A DNA stretch of 64,000 nt, from the NCBI RefSeq assembly GCF_003350925.1, contig NZ_KZ857174.1, forward strand, positions 435,484 through 499,483, written 5' to 3'. The notes beneath the pieces were generated by a model. It saw only the letters and a list, made by a program, of their open reading frames with translations, did no database searches and had not been told where the DNA came from. Origin of the DNA: Dyella tabacisoli. Lineage in GTDB: Bacteria; Pseudomonadota; Gammaproteobacteria; Xanthomonadales; Rhodanobacteraceae. Positions 54,601-60,256 of this stretch are shown piece by piece (within the stretch, counting starts at the first letter, position 1; each line of letters starts with the position of its first letter). The translations under genes and the position numbers were made by a program.

Positions 54601-54898
54601 AGGCATCGTTCGCCTGGATGTTTACAACTTCACCAACTTGCTCAACAAGAAGTGGGGCATTGAGAAGCGCGTGAACTTCCCCGGTGGCCGTGCCTTGGCC
54701 GATTACTACGGTATCGATAAGGCAACCGGCAAGTACATCTACAACATCGATTGCGGCGGCGGTGCCAAGACTGCAAGCTGCACCAACTACAACCAGGGCG
54801 GCAGCTACGGCCCACAAGCCGTGCCGACCTATATCAACAACAACGACGACCTCGCTCAGCGTTGGTCAGTGCTGTTGACGTTGAAATACACCTTCTAA
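51611..54898 (+). CDS. Oar-like TonB-dependent outer-membrane receptor
   Basis: A 1095-aa outer-membrane protein. After a signal peptide (ending AVPAIAQD) is a carboxypeptidase-regulatory-like domain (ISGRVLDASGQPIVGASVQI), then a plug domain (SIQNIVRLDPRITITD, VDSVSANDPFGLNANGLP) and a long beta-barrel ending in LKYTF, with a terminal Phe for BamA recognition. This is the Oar architecture common in Xanthomonadales and Myxococcales; Oar is linked to large ligands or protein export. ATG 51611 is chosen because the signal peptide starts there. The 261 nt upstream hold no gene; I could not define a promoter. Confidence 0.9.
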   Translation: MNNRIRAKVLPFAIASLLAVAVPAIAQDTSSSISGRVLDASGQPIVGASVQIVHGPTGTTKTTTTDANGRYAAQGLRVGGPFDVKVSKDGTQSEQDNVYLQLAQDTAVNLTMGGAQAQAAKNLASVTVSANALSQTFTPDNKGISTNISRRELEATPTPGRSIQNIVRLDPRITITDRARGEISAVGQNSRYNNITVDSVSANDPFGLNANGLPTLGTPISQDAIEEYNISTANYDVATRRGLGANVNAVTKSGTNDFHGSVYYSFQNKNMIGDNVAGKEYAGFDRQWTGGATFGGPIIKDKLFFFGLVEKSTQIGSGSPYGPQDSGAATPINGLTSAQVQQIRSIAAAKGLSDLGSVGGGNSNLEDKRYLGKIDWNISNNHRASFTFSETKETKPIISGSTTKLVLSSGWYKTKVDNKSYALHFYDDWSDVFSTDTTLSYASFTQNRGPYNGVAMPDVTVYPTTFGGPSVEFGTEYSSQANVLKTKTYNAAWAGTLYLGEHTVKGGFDFERGEYYNLFLQNYFGSYSFQDSNNGAITGLQNFQAGNYYQYRYNRPADGRSLSDVAAKFNLNQWGLFLQDTWQVNNNLSVQYGFRIDIPLMSDKPIYNPTYAAAYGRSNQETINGHRVVQPRLSFNYTFDTERMTQLRGGAGLFVTNGPAVWMGNIFSNSGMTQTQYNCGPTQAKPCNVNLPAFSADPLHQNNGALGAGQMTVNTISPDWKIPTSWKISLGFDRELPWWGMVATADWQHIQSRDAIWFQNVNLGAPQFVTPDGRNSYYALQNAAPTDKGQSVRANANKAFSGQMINLANTSKGSSDSIALSLKKPFSDDWSGMVGFTWSRSTEVNPGTSSVANSNYGNNYVYNSNENVASTSNYSIPRRVIASLNWQHRFFGDYNTSASIFYDGHSASPYSWTFGNDANGDGYSNDLVYIPRQGDVLFRPGTDPKLIQQFYDYIQKNNYLREHQGQVAKRNDDRAGWINQIDLSFSQEVPGIFKGNKGIVRLDVYNFTNLLNKKWGIEKRVNFPGGRALADYYGIDKATGKYIYNIDCGGGAKTASCTNYNQGGSYGPQAVPTYINNNDDLAQRWSVLLTLKYTF

Positions 54899-54926
54899 GC
54901 ATATCGTTTAAGAAGGGCTGAACCGG

Positions 54927-54959
54927 GCCGGCGCTTTCTCACGAAGGCGCCGGCTTTTT
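54927..54959 (+). terminator. Rho-independent terminator of the Oar-like receptor gene
   Basis: GCCGGCGC pairs perfectly with GCGCCGGC across a 12-nt loop and is followed by TTTTTA, 28 nt past the stop codon. Confidence 0.92.
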
Positions 54960-55074
54960 AATGTCATGCAACGATTGGCCTTGACCTCGCCGAGCCCGGC
55001 GCGGGAAGCTAAGCGGTCCGCTGCGTCGTTGCGTGGGCGCAATGCCGCGAGGGCGCGGCGAGGAGATTTATTCG

Positions 55075-56475
55075 ATGAACGATATTCACGGCGGTCAAGC
55101 GGGCCGCGCAGGCAGGGTCAGCGCGCGTATTTCGCCGGCAGGCGGCCTGGACATTCTGTCCCGTAACGAGGTTGCGCGTCTGCGCGACGCCAGTGGCTCG
55201 GGTCTGCACGCCTTGCTGCGCCGCTGCGCGCTGGCGGTGCTGACCTCGGGCAGCATGAGCGACGACCCGCTCACCATGCTCGAACAGTTCCCTGATTTCG
55301 ATATTCAAGTGCTGCAGCAGGATCGCGGTATCAAGATCGAGTTGTCCAACGCGCCGGCACAGGCGTTTGTGGATGGCCAGATTATCCGCGGTATCAACGA
55401 GTTGCTGGTCGCAGTGGTTCGCGACATTGTTTATGTGTCGACTCAGTTAGAGCAGGGCGGTTTCGATCTCGATGATTCGGTGGGTCTTACCCATGCCGTG
55501 TTCGAGATATTGCGCAACGCGCGCATCTTGAAGGCCCAGATCGACCCGAACCTGGTGGTGTGCTGGGGCGGTCACTCGATCTCGCGCGATGAGTACGAGT
55601 ACACCAAGCAGGTGGGCTACCAGCTCGGCTTGCGCGGTATGGATATCTGCACTGGCTGCGGCCCGGGTGCGATGAAGGGCCCGATGAAGGGCGCGACGAT
55701 CGCGCATGCCAAACAGCGTCGGCGCAACAACCGCTACATCGGTATCACCGAGCCGGGCATCATCGCGGCCGAGTCGCCGAACCCGATCGTCAACCATCTG
55801 GTTATTTTGCCGGACATCGAAAAGCGCCTCGAAGCCTTCGTGCGCCTCGGTCACGGCATCATCGTGTTTCCGGGCGGCGTCGGTACGGCCGAGGAGATTC
55901 TCTACCTGCTTGGCATCCTGCTGCATCCCGACAACGCCGGTATCCCGTTCCCGCTGATTTTCACCGGCCCGAAGCAGTCGGCGGCGTATTTCGAGCAGAT
56001 CGACCGCTTTTTGCGGCTGACCCTGGGCGACAGCGTGGCCCAGCACTATCAGATCGTTGTGGATGATCCCGCGGCAGTGGCCAGGGCGATGGTGCGTGGC
56101 ATCGACAAGGTGCGCAATCACCGGCTGGATAACAAGGACGCGTTCTTCTTCAACTGGGCGCTCAGTATCCCGTATGCGTTCCAGTTGCCATTCCGCCCCA
56201 CTCACGAGGCGATGCGCGCGTTGGCGATCCATCGCGACCGTCCGCGTCATGAGTTGGCGGCTGATCTGCGCCGGGCCTTCTCGGGCATCGTTGCCGGCAA
56301 TGTGAAGGAGGAGGGCGTGCGAGCCATCGAGCAGTACGGCCCGTTCGACATTGATGGCGAAGCCGACATCATGCGGTCGCTCGACGAACTATTGCAGGCT
56401 TTCGTGGTTCAGCATCGGATGAAATTGCCCGGTGCCACAGCGTATGAGCCCTGCTATCGGGTCCGTTCGAGCTAA
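55075..56475 (+). CDS. ppnN: Nucleotide 5'-monophosphate nucleosidase PpnN
   Basis: A 466-aa LOG-family nucleosidase like E. coli PpnN (YgdH, 454 aa). The N-terminal PpnN-specific region (LDILSRNEVARLRDASGSGL) precedes the Rossmann core, which has CTGCGPGAMKGPMKGA and the LOG motif FPGGVGTAEEILYL. It cleaves purine and pyrimidine monophosphates to base and ribose-5-phosphate and is stimulated by (p)ppGpp in E. coli. GAGGAGA lies 8-9 nt before the ATG. It is followed by tRNA-Asn, which has its own context. Confidence 0.94.
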   Translation: MNDIHGGQAGRAGRVSARISPAGGLDILSRNEVARLRDASGSGLHALLRRCALAVLTSGSMSDDPLTMLEQFPDFDIQVLQQDRGIKIELSNAPAQAFVDGQIIRGINELLVAVVRDIVYVSTQLEQGGFDLDDSVGLTHAVFEILRNARILKAQIDPNLVVCWGGHSISRDEYEYTKQVGYQLGLRGMDICTGCGPGAMKGPMKGATIAHAKQRRRNNRYIGITEPGIIAAESPNPIVNHLVILPDIEKRLEAFVRLGHGIIVFPGGVGTAEEILYLLGILLHPDNAGIPFPLIFTGPKQSAAYFEQIDRFLRLTLGDSVAQHYQIVVDDPAAVARAMVRGIDKVRNHRLDNKDAFFFNWALSIPYAFQLPFRPTHEAMRALAIHRDRPRHELAADLRRAFSGIVAGNVKEEGVRAIEQYGPFDIDGEADIMRSLDELLQAFVVQHRMKLPGATAYEPCYRVRSS

Positions 56476-56546
56476 TTGGAGCAACATTGAGGCGCTGGGC
56501 GGCTTGACAGCCCGGCGCTCGATATTCAAACTACGCAGCTCACCCC

Positions 56547-56623
56547 GCCCGAATAGCTCAGCTGGTTAGAGCACTTGACTGTTAATCAGGGGGTCGTTGG
56601 TTCGAGTCCAACTTCGGGCGCCA
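56547..56623 (+). tRNA. tRNA-Asn (GTT)
   Basis: A complete 77-nt tRNA with acceptor GCCCGAA paired to TTCGGGC, discriminator G and encoded CCA. The D arm is GCTC...GAGC, the anticodon stem CTTGA/TCAGG carries GTT (56581-56583), and the T loop reads TTCGAGT. Its last 14 bases are repeated at 59695-59708, marking it as an integration site. Confidence 0.98.
56610..56623. repeat. attL-like direct repeat (tRNA-Asn 3' end)
   Basis: AACTTCGGGCGCCA, the 3' end of the tRNA gene including CCA, recurs perfectly at 59695-59708 in the same orientation. This is the expected core of a tyrosine-integrase att site. Confidence 0.88.
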
Positions 56624-56631
56624 GATATATC

Positions 56632-56666
56632 AAGGCCTTGCAGCGATGCAGGGCCTTGTTTTTTGG
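56632..56666 (+). terminator. Terminator after tRNA-Asn inside the island
   Basis: AAGGCC...TGCA pairs with TGCA...GGCCTT across GCGA, followed by GTTTTTT. It ends the tRNA transcript now; a similar hairpin (AAGGGC...GCCCTT) follows the other repeat copy and is probably the original. Confidence 0.75.
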
Positions 56667-56693
56667 GTTTGTGTAAAACCGATGTGTAAGACG

Positions 56694-56789
56694 TCAGGGT
56701 TTCCCGGTGGGTTCCACGGTCGGCGCCTCATGGTCATACAAATGAACCATCGCATCCGACTTATGGCCGCTTGCGAGTTGGTAGTGCAG
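56694..56789 (-). pseudogene. C-terminal remnant of a tyrosine-type integrase
   Basis: The minus strand encodes 31 codons with no start, reading LHYQLASGHKSDAMVHLYDH and then EAPTVEPTGKP before a stop. The GHKSDAM...YDHE pattern is the usual end of tyrosine recombinases (the helix around the catalytic Tyr in 'LYDH'). A TAG stop directly precedes it in frame and no other part of the enzyme could be found upstream. Its position beside the tRNA repeat, pointing toward it, is standard for such integrases. Confidence 0.72.
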
Positions 56790-56847
56790 CTATTGGTGTC
56801 TATTGCCGCCAATGTCGTTCATTTATCGCGGTAGCTAGTGGCTCCGA

Positions 56848-56874
56848 ATGTCCGCGCTCACCCGAAGCGGACAT
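56848..56874. repeat. Palindrome with GTCCGC/GCGGAC core, left of the 97-aa gene
   Basis: ATGTCCGC and GCGGACAT, perfect 8-bp arms, flank 11 nt. A second palindrome with the same GTCCGC core lies at 57236-57256, so the small gene between them is bracketed. Confidence 0.65.
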
Positions 56875-56919
56875 CTCTGATAGCATCTTCTCGCCTTTGG
56901 CTGGACAGCTTTCGAGCCC

Positions 56920-57213
56920 ATGCGTGAGAAATATTCTGTCGAATGCAGCAATCACGGTCGTCAAGATGCGACGTTTGTGTGTCGGCACGTCGTTGAGTCT
57001 TTGTCTTCGGGCGATCCCGTTGGCTTCTACCATGCGGATGATCCCGAATCGGCGCACCCTGACGCGTGGTGCGCCCAATGCGAGGGTGCCAGGGTCGAAT
57101 GTGGAGGGGAGTGGTCCGAAGAGGTTGAGAATGAGCTCGGAGTGACCTTAATCTGCGCGGCTTGTTATGCGAGGGCCCGAGATATCTGTTTGGCAGCAAA
57201 GACGACCAACTGA
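56920..57213 (+). CDS. Cys-rich 97-aa protein, probable zinc-binding
   Basis: A small cytoplasmic-looking protein with no signal peptide. Six or more Cys/His positions are arranged as CSNHG at 9-13, CRH at 21-23, AWCAQCEGARVECGGEW near 49-65 and LICAACYARARD near 77-88, which looks like a zinc-ribbon pair. Similar short proteins occur in proteobacterial genomes with no known function (recalled pattern, not searched). It lies 46 nt past one palindrome and 22 nt before another. No clear ribosome-binding site was seen, so the ATG is tentative. Confidence 0.65.
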   Translation: MREKYSVECSNHGRQDATFVCRHVVESLSSGDPVGFYHADDPESAHPDAWCAQCEGARVECGGEWSEEVENELGVTLICAACYARARDICLAAKTTN

Positions 57214-57235
57214 GCTGTGGCGATACTTTCGGAGC

Positions 57236-57256
57236 GTCCGCATTCCCAATGCGGAC
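57236..57256. repeat. Palindrome with GTCCGC/GCGGAC core, right of the 97-aa gene
   Basis: GTCCGCATT-CCC-AATGCGGAC, perfect 9-bp arms with a 3-nt loop, begins 22 nt past the stop of the 97-aa gene. It may act as a 3'-end hairpin; there is no T-tract. Confidence 0.7.
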
Positions 57257-57452
57257 CTCATGCTTCCAAAGATGAGGCCGCAGCTCGGAGACTGCCATGG
57301 ACGGACCGATTCCAATGAACTAAGCGATTGATCCGGTATCCGGCTCGCGTGCGCGTCGCGAAGGCCGGTCGATCCGTGGTGCGGCATAGTCACGACAACG
57401 ACTGTCTTCTAGAGCGGGTCGGTCGTAGATATATCGTTCACTTGCGCCATTG

Positions 57453-57821
57453 TTACGTGTTCGAAGTCATCACCTTCTGGACGATCTTCCACGTTCCATC
57501 AACTTTCAAGCATGACAGCATGTCCGTGAAGACACGCGGCGGGACTTGCAATTTCACCTTCAAGACCGCGAGCTCCTTCTCGACATCTATGGATAGGATC
57601 TGGTCATCGCGCTCAAAGCCCTGTTGTTTTGGAGCTCTCGTGTTGCGTACGGCTGCTAGCCACGTCGCAATCGGCGTGACGCTCACGCTGCCGTCTTCGC
57701 CGATCTTTGTCACGGAACTCGATGGATGAAATAGGGATGCAAATTTCTCGGCATCCATTTCATAGGCGGCGTCGAAATAGGTCTGAGCGACCGATCGCAA
57801 AGCGAGATCATCCGAATACAT
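57453..57821 (-). CDS. NTF2-like (SnoaL/lumazine-binding type) protein
   Basis: A 122-aa small alpha+beta barrel protein. LRSVAQTYFDAAYEMDAEKF and ASLFHPSSSVTKI at the N-terminus, then LSIDVEKELAVLKVKLQVPP and DGTWKIVQKV at the end, match the NTF2-like fold of the putative lumazine-binding family. Such proteins are usually small enzymes or ligand-binding partners. It is divergent from the LysR gene 182 nt away, the usual arrangement for a LysR target. Function unknown. Confidence 0.8.
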   Translation of the reverse strand: MYSDDLALRSVAQTYFDAAYEMDAEKFASLFHPSSSVTKIGEDGSVSVTPIATWLAAVRNTRAPKQQGFERDDQILSIDVEKELAVLKVKLQVPPRVFTDMLSCLKVDGTWKIVQKVMTSNT

Positions 57822-57983
57822 AGTTGCCCTCGAAAGTTGTTGCGCCGAGCCGATTCATGCGGCCCGGCAATTCCATGCCAAGCGTCAAGCGCTTGTGCAT
57901 CGGCCCAAAGTCTTGGCGTTACGTAACTGAAAGCCTAGGGCAGAGCCTCTTATGAGACTAGCCCTATTGCGAAGGATGGTGTC

Positions 57984-57998
57984 ATGAGCAATATTCAT
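57984..57998. promoter_or_regulatory. LysR-type T-N11-A box between the divergent genes
   Basis: ATGAGCAATATTCAT shows dyad symmetry (ATGA/TCAT) around a T-N11-A core, 5 nt before the LysR ATG. It is a candidate autoregulatory site; one short match is weak evidence alone. Confidence 0.45.
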
Positions 57999-58003
57999 AA
58001 ATC

Positions 58004-58885
58004 ATGAGAAACGAACTGAACGAACTCGCTACTTTTGCGATGGTTGCCCGAGAACGAAGCTTTACTCGAGCTGCGGCAAAGCTAGGTGTCTCGCAGTCTG
58101 CGTTGAGCCACACGATTCGTGGGCTCGAAGAGCGGCTCGAGTTGCATCTTCTCGCTCGGACAACGAAGAGCGTCGCGCCAACCGCTGCAGGGGCCGCTCT
58201 CTTGAAAGATCTGTCTCCGGCGCTTGAGCAAATAGCTCTGGCCCTAGACAGGGCGCGTAGCGTCCGGCGCCGCCCTGCGGGCCGTCTTCGAATTGTGATG
58301 TCACGCTCGGCCGCCGTAATGGTATTGCTGCCGCGGCTCACGGCATTCGCTGAGGCCTATCCCGACATCGTTCTTGACGTTGTCACCGTGACGGGTCCTG
58401 TAGATCTCGTTGCGGGCGAGTTCGATGCCGGTATTCAGCTCGGCGAGTACATTCAGAAGGACATGATCGCAGTGCGCGTCACGCCGGAGTTGCGACTGGC
58501 TGTAGTGGGATCGCCTAGCTATTTTTCGTCACGAAGCCTTCCGCAAAAGCCGAAGGATCTCAGTGATCATCGATGCATAACACTACGCCTTCCGGGCGGC
58601 CCATATCGATGGGAGTTCGAGCGCAGACGACAGTCGGTCACGATCAGCGTAAACGGCCCGCTCATAATCGACGATACCCACTTAGTGATTCAGGCGGCGC
58701 TCGCTGGAGCAGGCCTCGGTTTCGTTTATGAAGAGCAGGTGGCAGAGGACATCGCTAAGCGACGGCTTATCCGTGTCCTGGAAGATTGGACGCCGCCGAT
58801 TCCCGGCTTCTTTTTGTACTATCCCAGTCGCCAGCATCAGCCTTCTGCGCTGTCTGCGCTAGTGAACGCGCTACGACTCTCGTGA
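58004..58885 (+). CDS. LysR family transcriptional regulator
   Basis: A 293-aa LysR regulator. The HTH is ELATFAMVARERSFTRAAAK with LGVSQSALSHTIRGLEERL (about 7-45). The effector domain starts near 90 (GRLRIVMSRSAAVMVLLPRL) with VTGPVDLVAGEFDAGIQLGE. It resembles the sub-group that controls divergent small oxidoreductase or detoxification genes. The divergent NTF2-like gene is the probable target. It lies inside the island. Confidence 0.92.
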   Translation: MRNELNELATFAMVARERSFTRAAAKLGVSQSALSHTIRGLEERLELHLLARTTKSVAPTAAGAALLKDLSPALEQIALALDRARSVRRRPAGRLRIVMSRSAAVMVLLPRLTAFAEAYPDIVLDVVTVTGPVDLVAGEFDAGIQLGEYIQKDMIAVRVTPELRLAVVGSPSYFSSRSLPQKPKDLSDHRCITLRLPGGPYRWEFERRRQSVTISVNGPLIIDDTHLVIQAALAGAGLGFVYEEQVAEDIAKRRLIRVLEDWTPPIPGFFLYYPSRQHQPSALSALVNALRLS

Positions 58886-59053
58886 CAAGAATTGGGGTGC
58901 GCGAGATGACGCGGGATAGGCCTGGCGATCACGGCGGTTGGCGCAGGCATAGCCATTCGTCCAGCCAACGTCCGTCGGCCCCAGGGAACATAGGAGTCGT
59001 TATGTTGTCCTGCTAAGGGCTGCATTCAGCTCTTACTAATCAGGGAGAAATAC

Positions 59054-59587
59054 ATGCTGTTGCCGAAATTTCTCAAGGTTGCTTTGCTCACTGGAATCGT
59101 GGCCTCGTTCGCTGTCGAAGCGACCGACGCCGGCCCGTTAGGCAGCAGTAAGCCGAACCTGTTGGATGTCAGTCTTAATCCGAATTGGCACGTTTACGTC
59201 TACAACGATCAGGGCTTGACCTATATTCAGGTCAACGACCTGATCGGCCAGGTACGACTCATTGAAGCCACCGCCGGCACTGACGTCATCGTCCTGCCTA
59301 TCGGCTCCGATGCGGGGCGCGTAGCGAAGCCGCATGACCAAGCGTCGATGTCGTCCAATGCTGTGCTGGTCTATCAGAGTTCGAGCTTGAAGCTCTATGC
59401 GAGCCATCCGGCATCCGCGGCTACGCTGCAAGCCCGGACGATGGATACCACTGCCCTAACAGCCACCGCTAATGGTGATGGAGAACGGGATAATCGCTCG
59501 CAGTCGAATCAAGCCAAGGCATTGCAGATGTGGCCTCAGGCGGTGGCCGCTGTCACCGATCCCCAATGGGTCAATCGCTTGCAGTAA
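59054..59587 (+). CDS. Secreted orphan protein of unknown function
   Basis: A 177-aa protein with a signal peptide (LPKFLKVALLTGIVASFAVE, predicted cleavage near 27-30). The mature part begins with a beta-strand-rich segment (NWHVYVYNDQGLTYIQVNDL, then DVIVLPIGSDAG) followed by a Ser/Ala/Thr-rich, probably flexible tail ending PQWVNRLQ. No family was recognised. AGGGAGAA at ideal spacing before the ATG supports a real gene. It is the last gene of the island, 107 nt before the right repeat. Periplasmic or surface location is inferred from the signal peptide. Confidence 0.65.
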   Translation: MLLPKFLKVALLTGIVASFAVEATDAGPLGSSKPNLLDVSLNPNWHVYVYNDQGLTYIQVNDLIGQVRLIEATAGTDVIVLPIGSDAGRVAKPHDQASMSSNAVLVYQSSSLKLYASHPASAATLQARTMDTTALTATANGDGERDNRSQSNQAKALQMWPQAVAAVTDPQWVNRLQ

Positions 59588-59694
59588 AGCGTTCGGTAAG
59601 CAGGTCATTGCTGAGAGGGTGGCGATTTAGCAACCCAGCGAGCATGCGATTTGAGCCGAAATAGGCATCGGCTGTTCGCTGCCAAGTTGGCGCT

Positions 59695-59708
59695 AACTTC
59701 GGGCGCCA
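59695..59708. repeat. attR-like direct repeat (tRNA-Asn 3' end copy)
   Basis: Second perfect copy of AACTTCGGGCGCCA. No tRNA body precedes it, so it is the duplicated core left at the far end of the integrated segment. Confidence 0.88.
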
Positions 59709-60256
59709 AAATTCAAGGGCTTACCTTCGGGTAGGCCCTTTTTGTTTTTCAACGGCGACTGCGTGTTTATCTCACAGAACCGCGCCGTTGCTGGGTCGCT
59801 CGCCCATCTTCAGTAGCGGTGGACCTCAGAGCCCGGCATGACCTCACTCCCATCGCATCGCTTGGCGCCGCGCATCAAACGCGGGCTTCGTCCGTTCATA
59901 GAACCAACGCACAGGCTCGCTGGGCTGCTCGACGGTCACTCATCACAAATGTCCCCGCCGTGCCGCTATGCCCTCGCGAACAGAACGTTGCGATGTTGCG
60001 GCGCAGCTTGATCTGCGGGTTCGCTCATCCAATGATCCGTCCGTACATCGCATTTGTATGATTAATAGACTATTGAAAAATGGATCGTTGGATCCGGTCT
60101 GGATTCGACTAGCAAGCATCCGATGAAGGGAAGGCACCATGGGTGCTGATTTACCTCGCTGCGCCGAAGGGGCTGCGGTGATGTTTACCGTGCAGCGATA
60201 CCACTGAAACATTCAAACGACCAATTCGTGCAGCCGACTGACCAAAGGGGAGTGGA
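59709..60256. other. Non-coding region between the island and the TonB receptor gene
   Basis: 548 nt. The first 40 nt hold a terminator that probably belonged to tRNA-Asn before the insertion. From about 59750 to 60230 I see no credible gene: open frames on both strands are short and lack start signals. The last 20 nt contain GGGGAG, the ribosome-binding site of the receptor. Any carbohydrate-regulator operator for the receptor should lie here but was not identified. Confidence 0.5.
59715..59746 (+). terminator. UUCG-loop terminator, probably the original tRNA-Asn terminator
   Basis: AAGGGCTTACC-TTCG-GGTAGGCCCTT (one wobble) is followed by a T-run. It begins 7 nt past the second repeat, the same distance as the hairpin after the intact tRNA. 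Confidence 0.85.

Larger units (their letters stand above)
56624..59708. mobile_element. 3.1 kb integrated island at tRNA-Asn, integrase decayed
   Basis: The segment between the tRNA and its 14-bp repeat has the marks of an integrative element: insertion at a tRNA 3' end, flanking direct repeats, an integrase C-terminal remnant next to the tRNA, accessory genes, and base composition less GC-rich than the flanking ppnN gene. No complete integrase, excisionase, replication or transfer gene was found, so it is probably a stranded deletion derivative that cannot excise by itself. Cargo: a Cys-rich 97-aa protein, an NTF2-like protein, a LysR regulator and a secreted orphan. Confidence 0.8.

Noticed and set aside
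53705..54817. Long open frame (370 codons) on the minus strand within the Oar-like receptor gene
   Set aside because: It is fully antisense to a well-supported beta-barrel gene, has no ribosome-binding site and no family pattern; high GC keeps antisense frames open.
56630..56812. 60-codon open frame just after the tRNA on the minus strand
   Set aside because: It is a different frame over the integrase remnant; the frame with the GHKSDAM pattern is the meaningful one.
59819..60061. 80-codon plus-strand frame between island and TonB receptor
   Set aside because: No ribosome-binding site, no family pattern and unlikely composition; I treat the region as non-coding.
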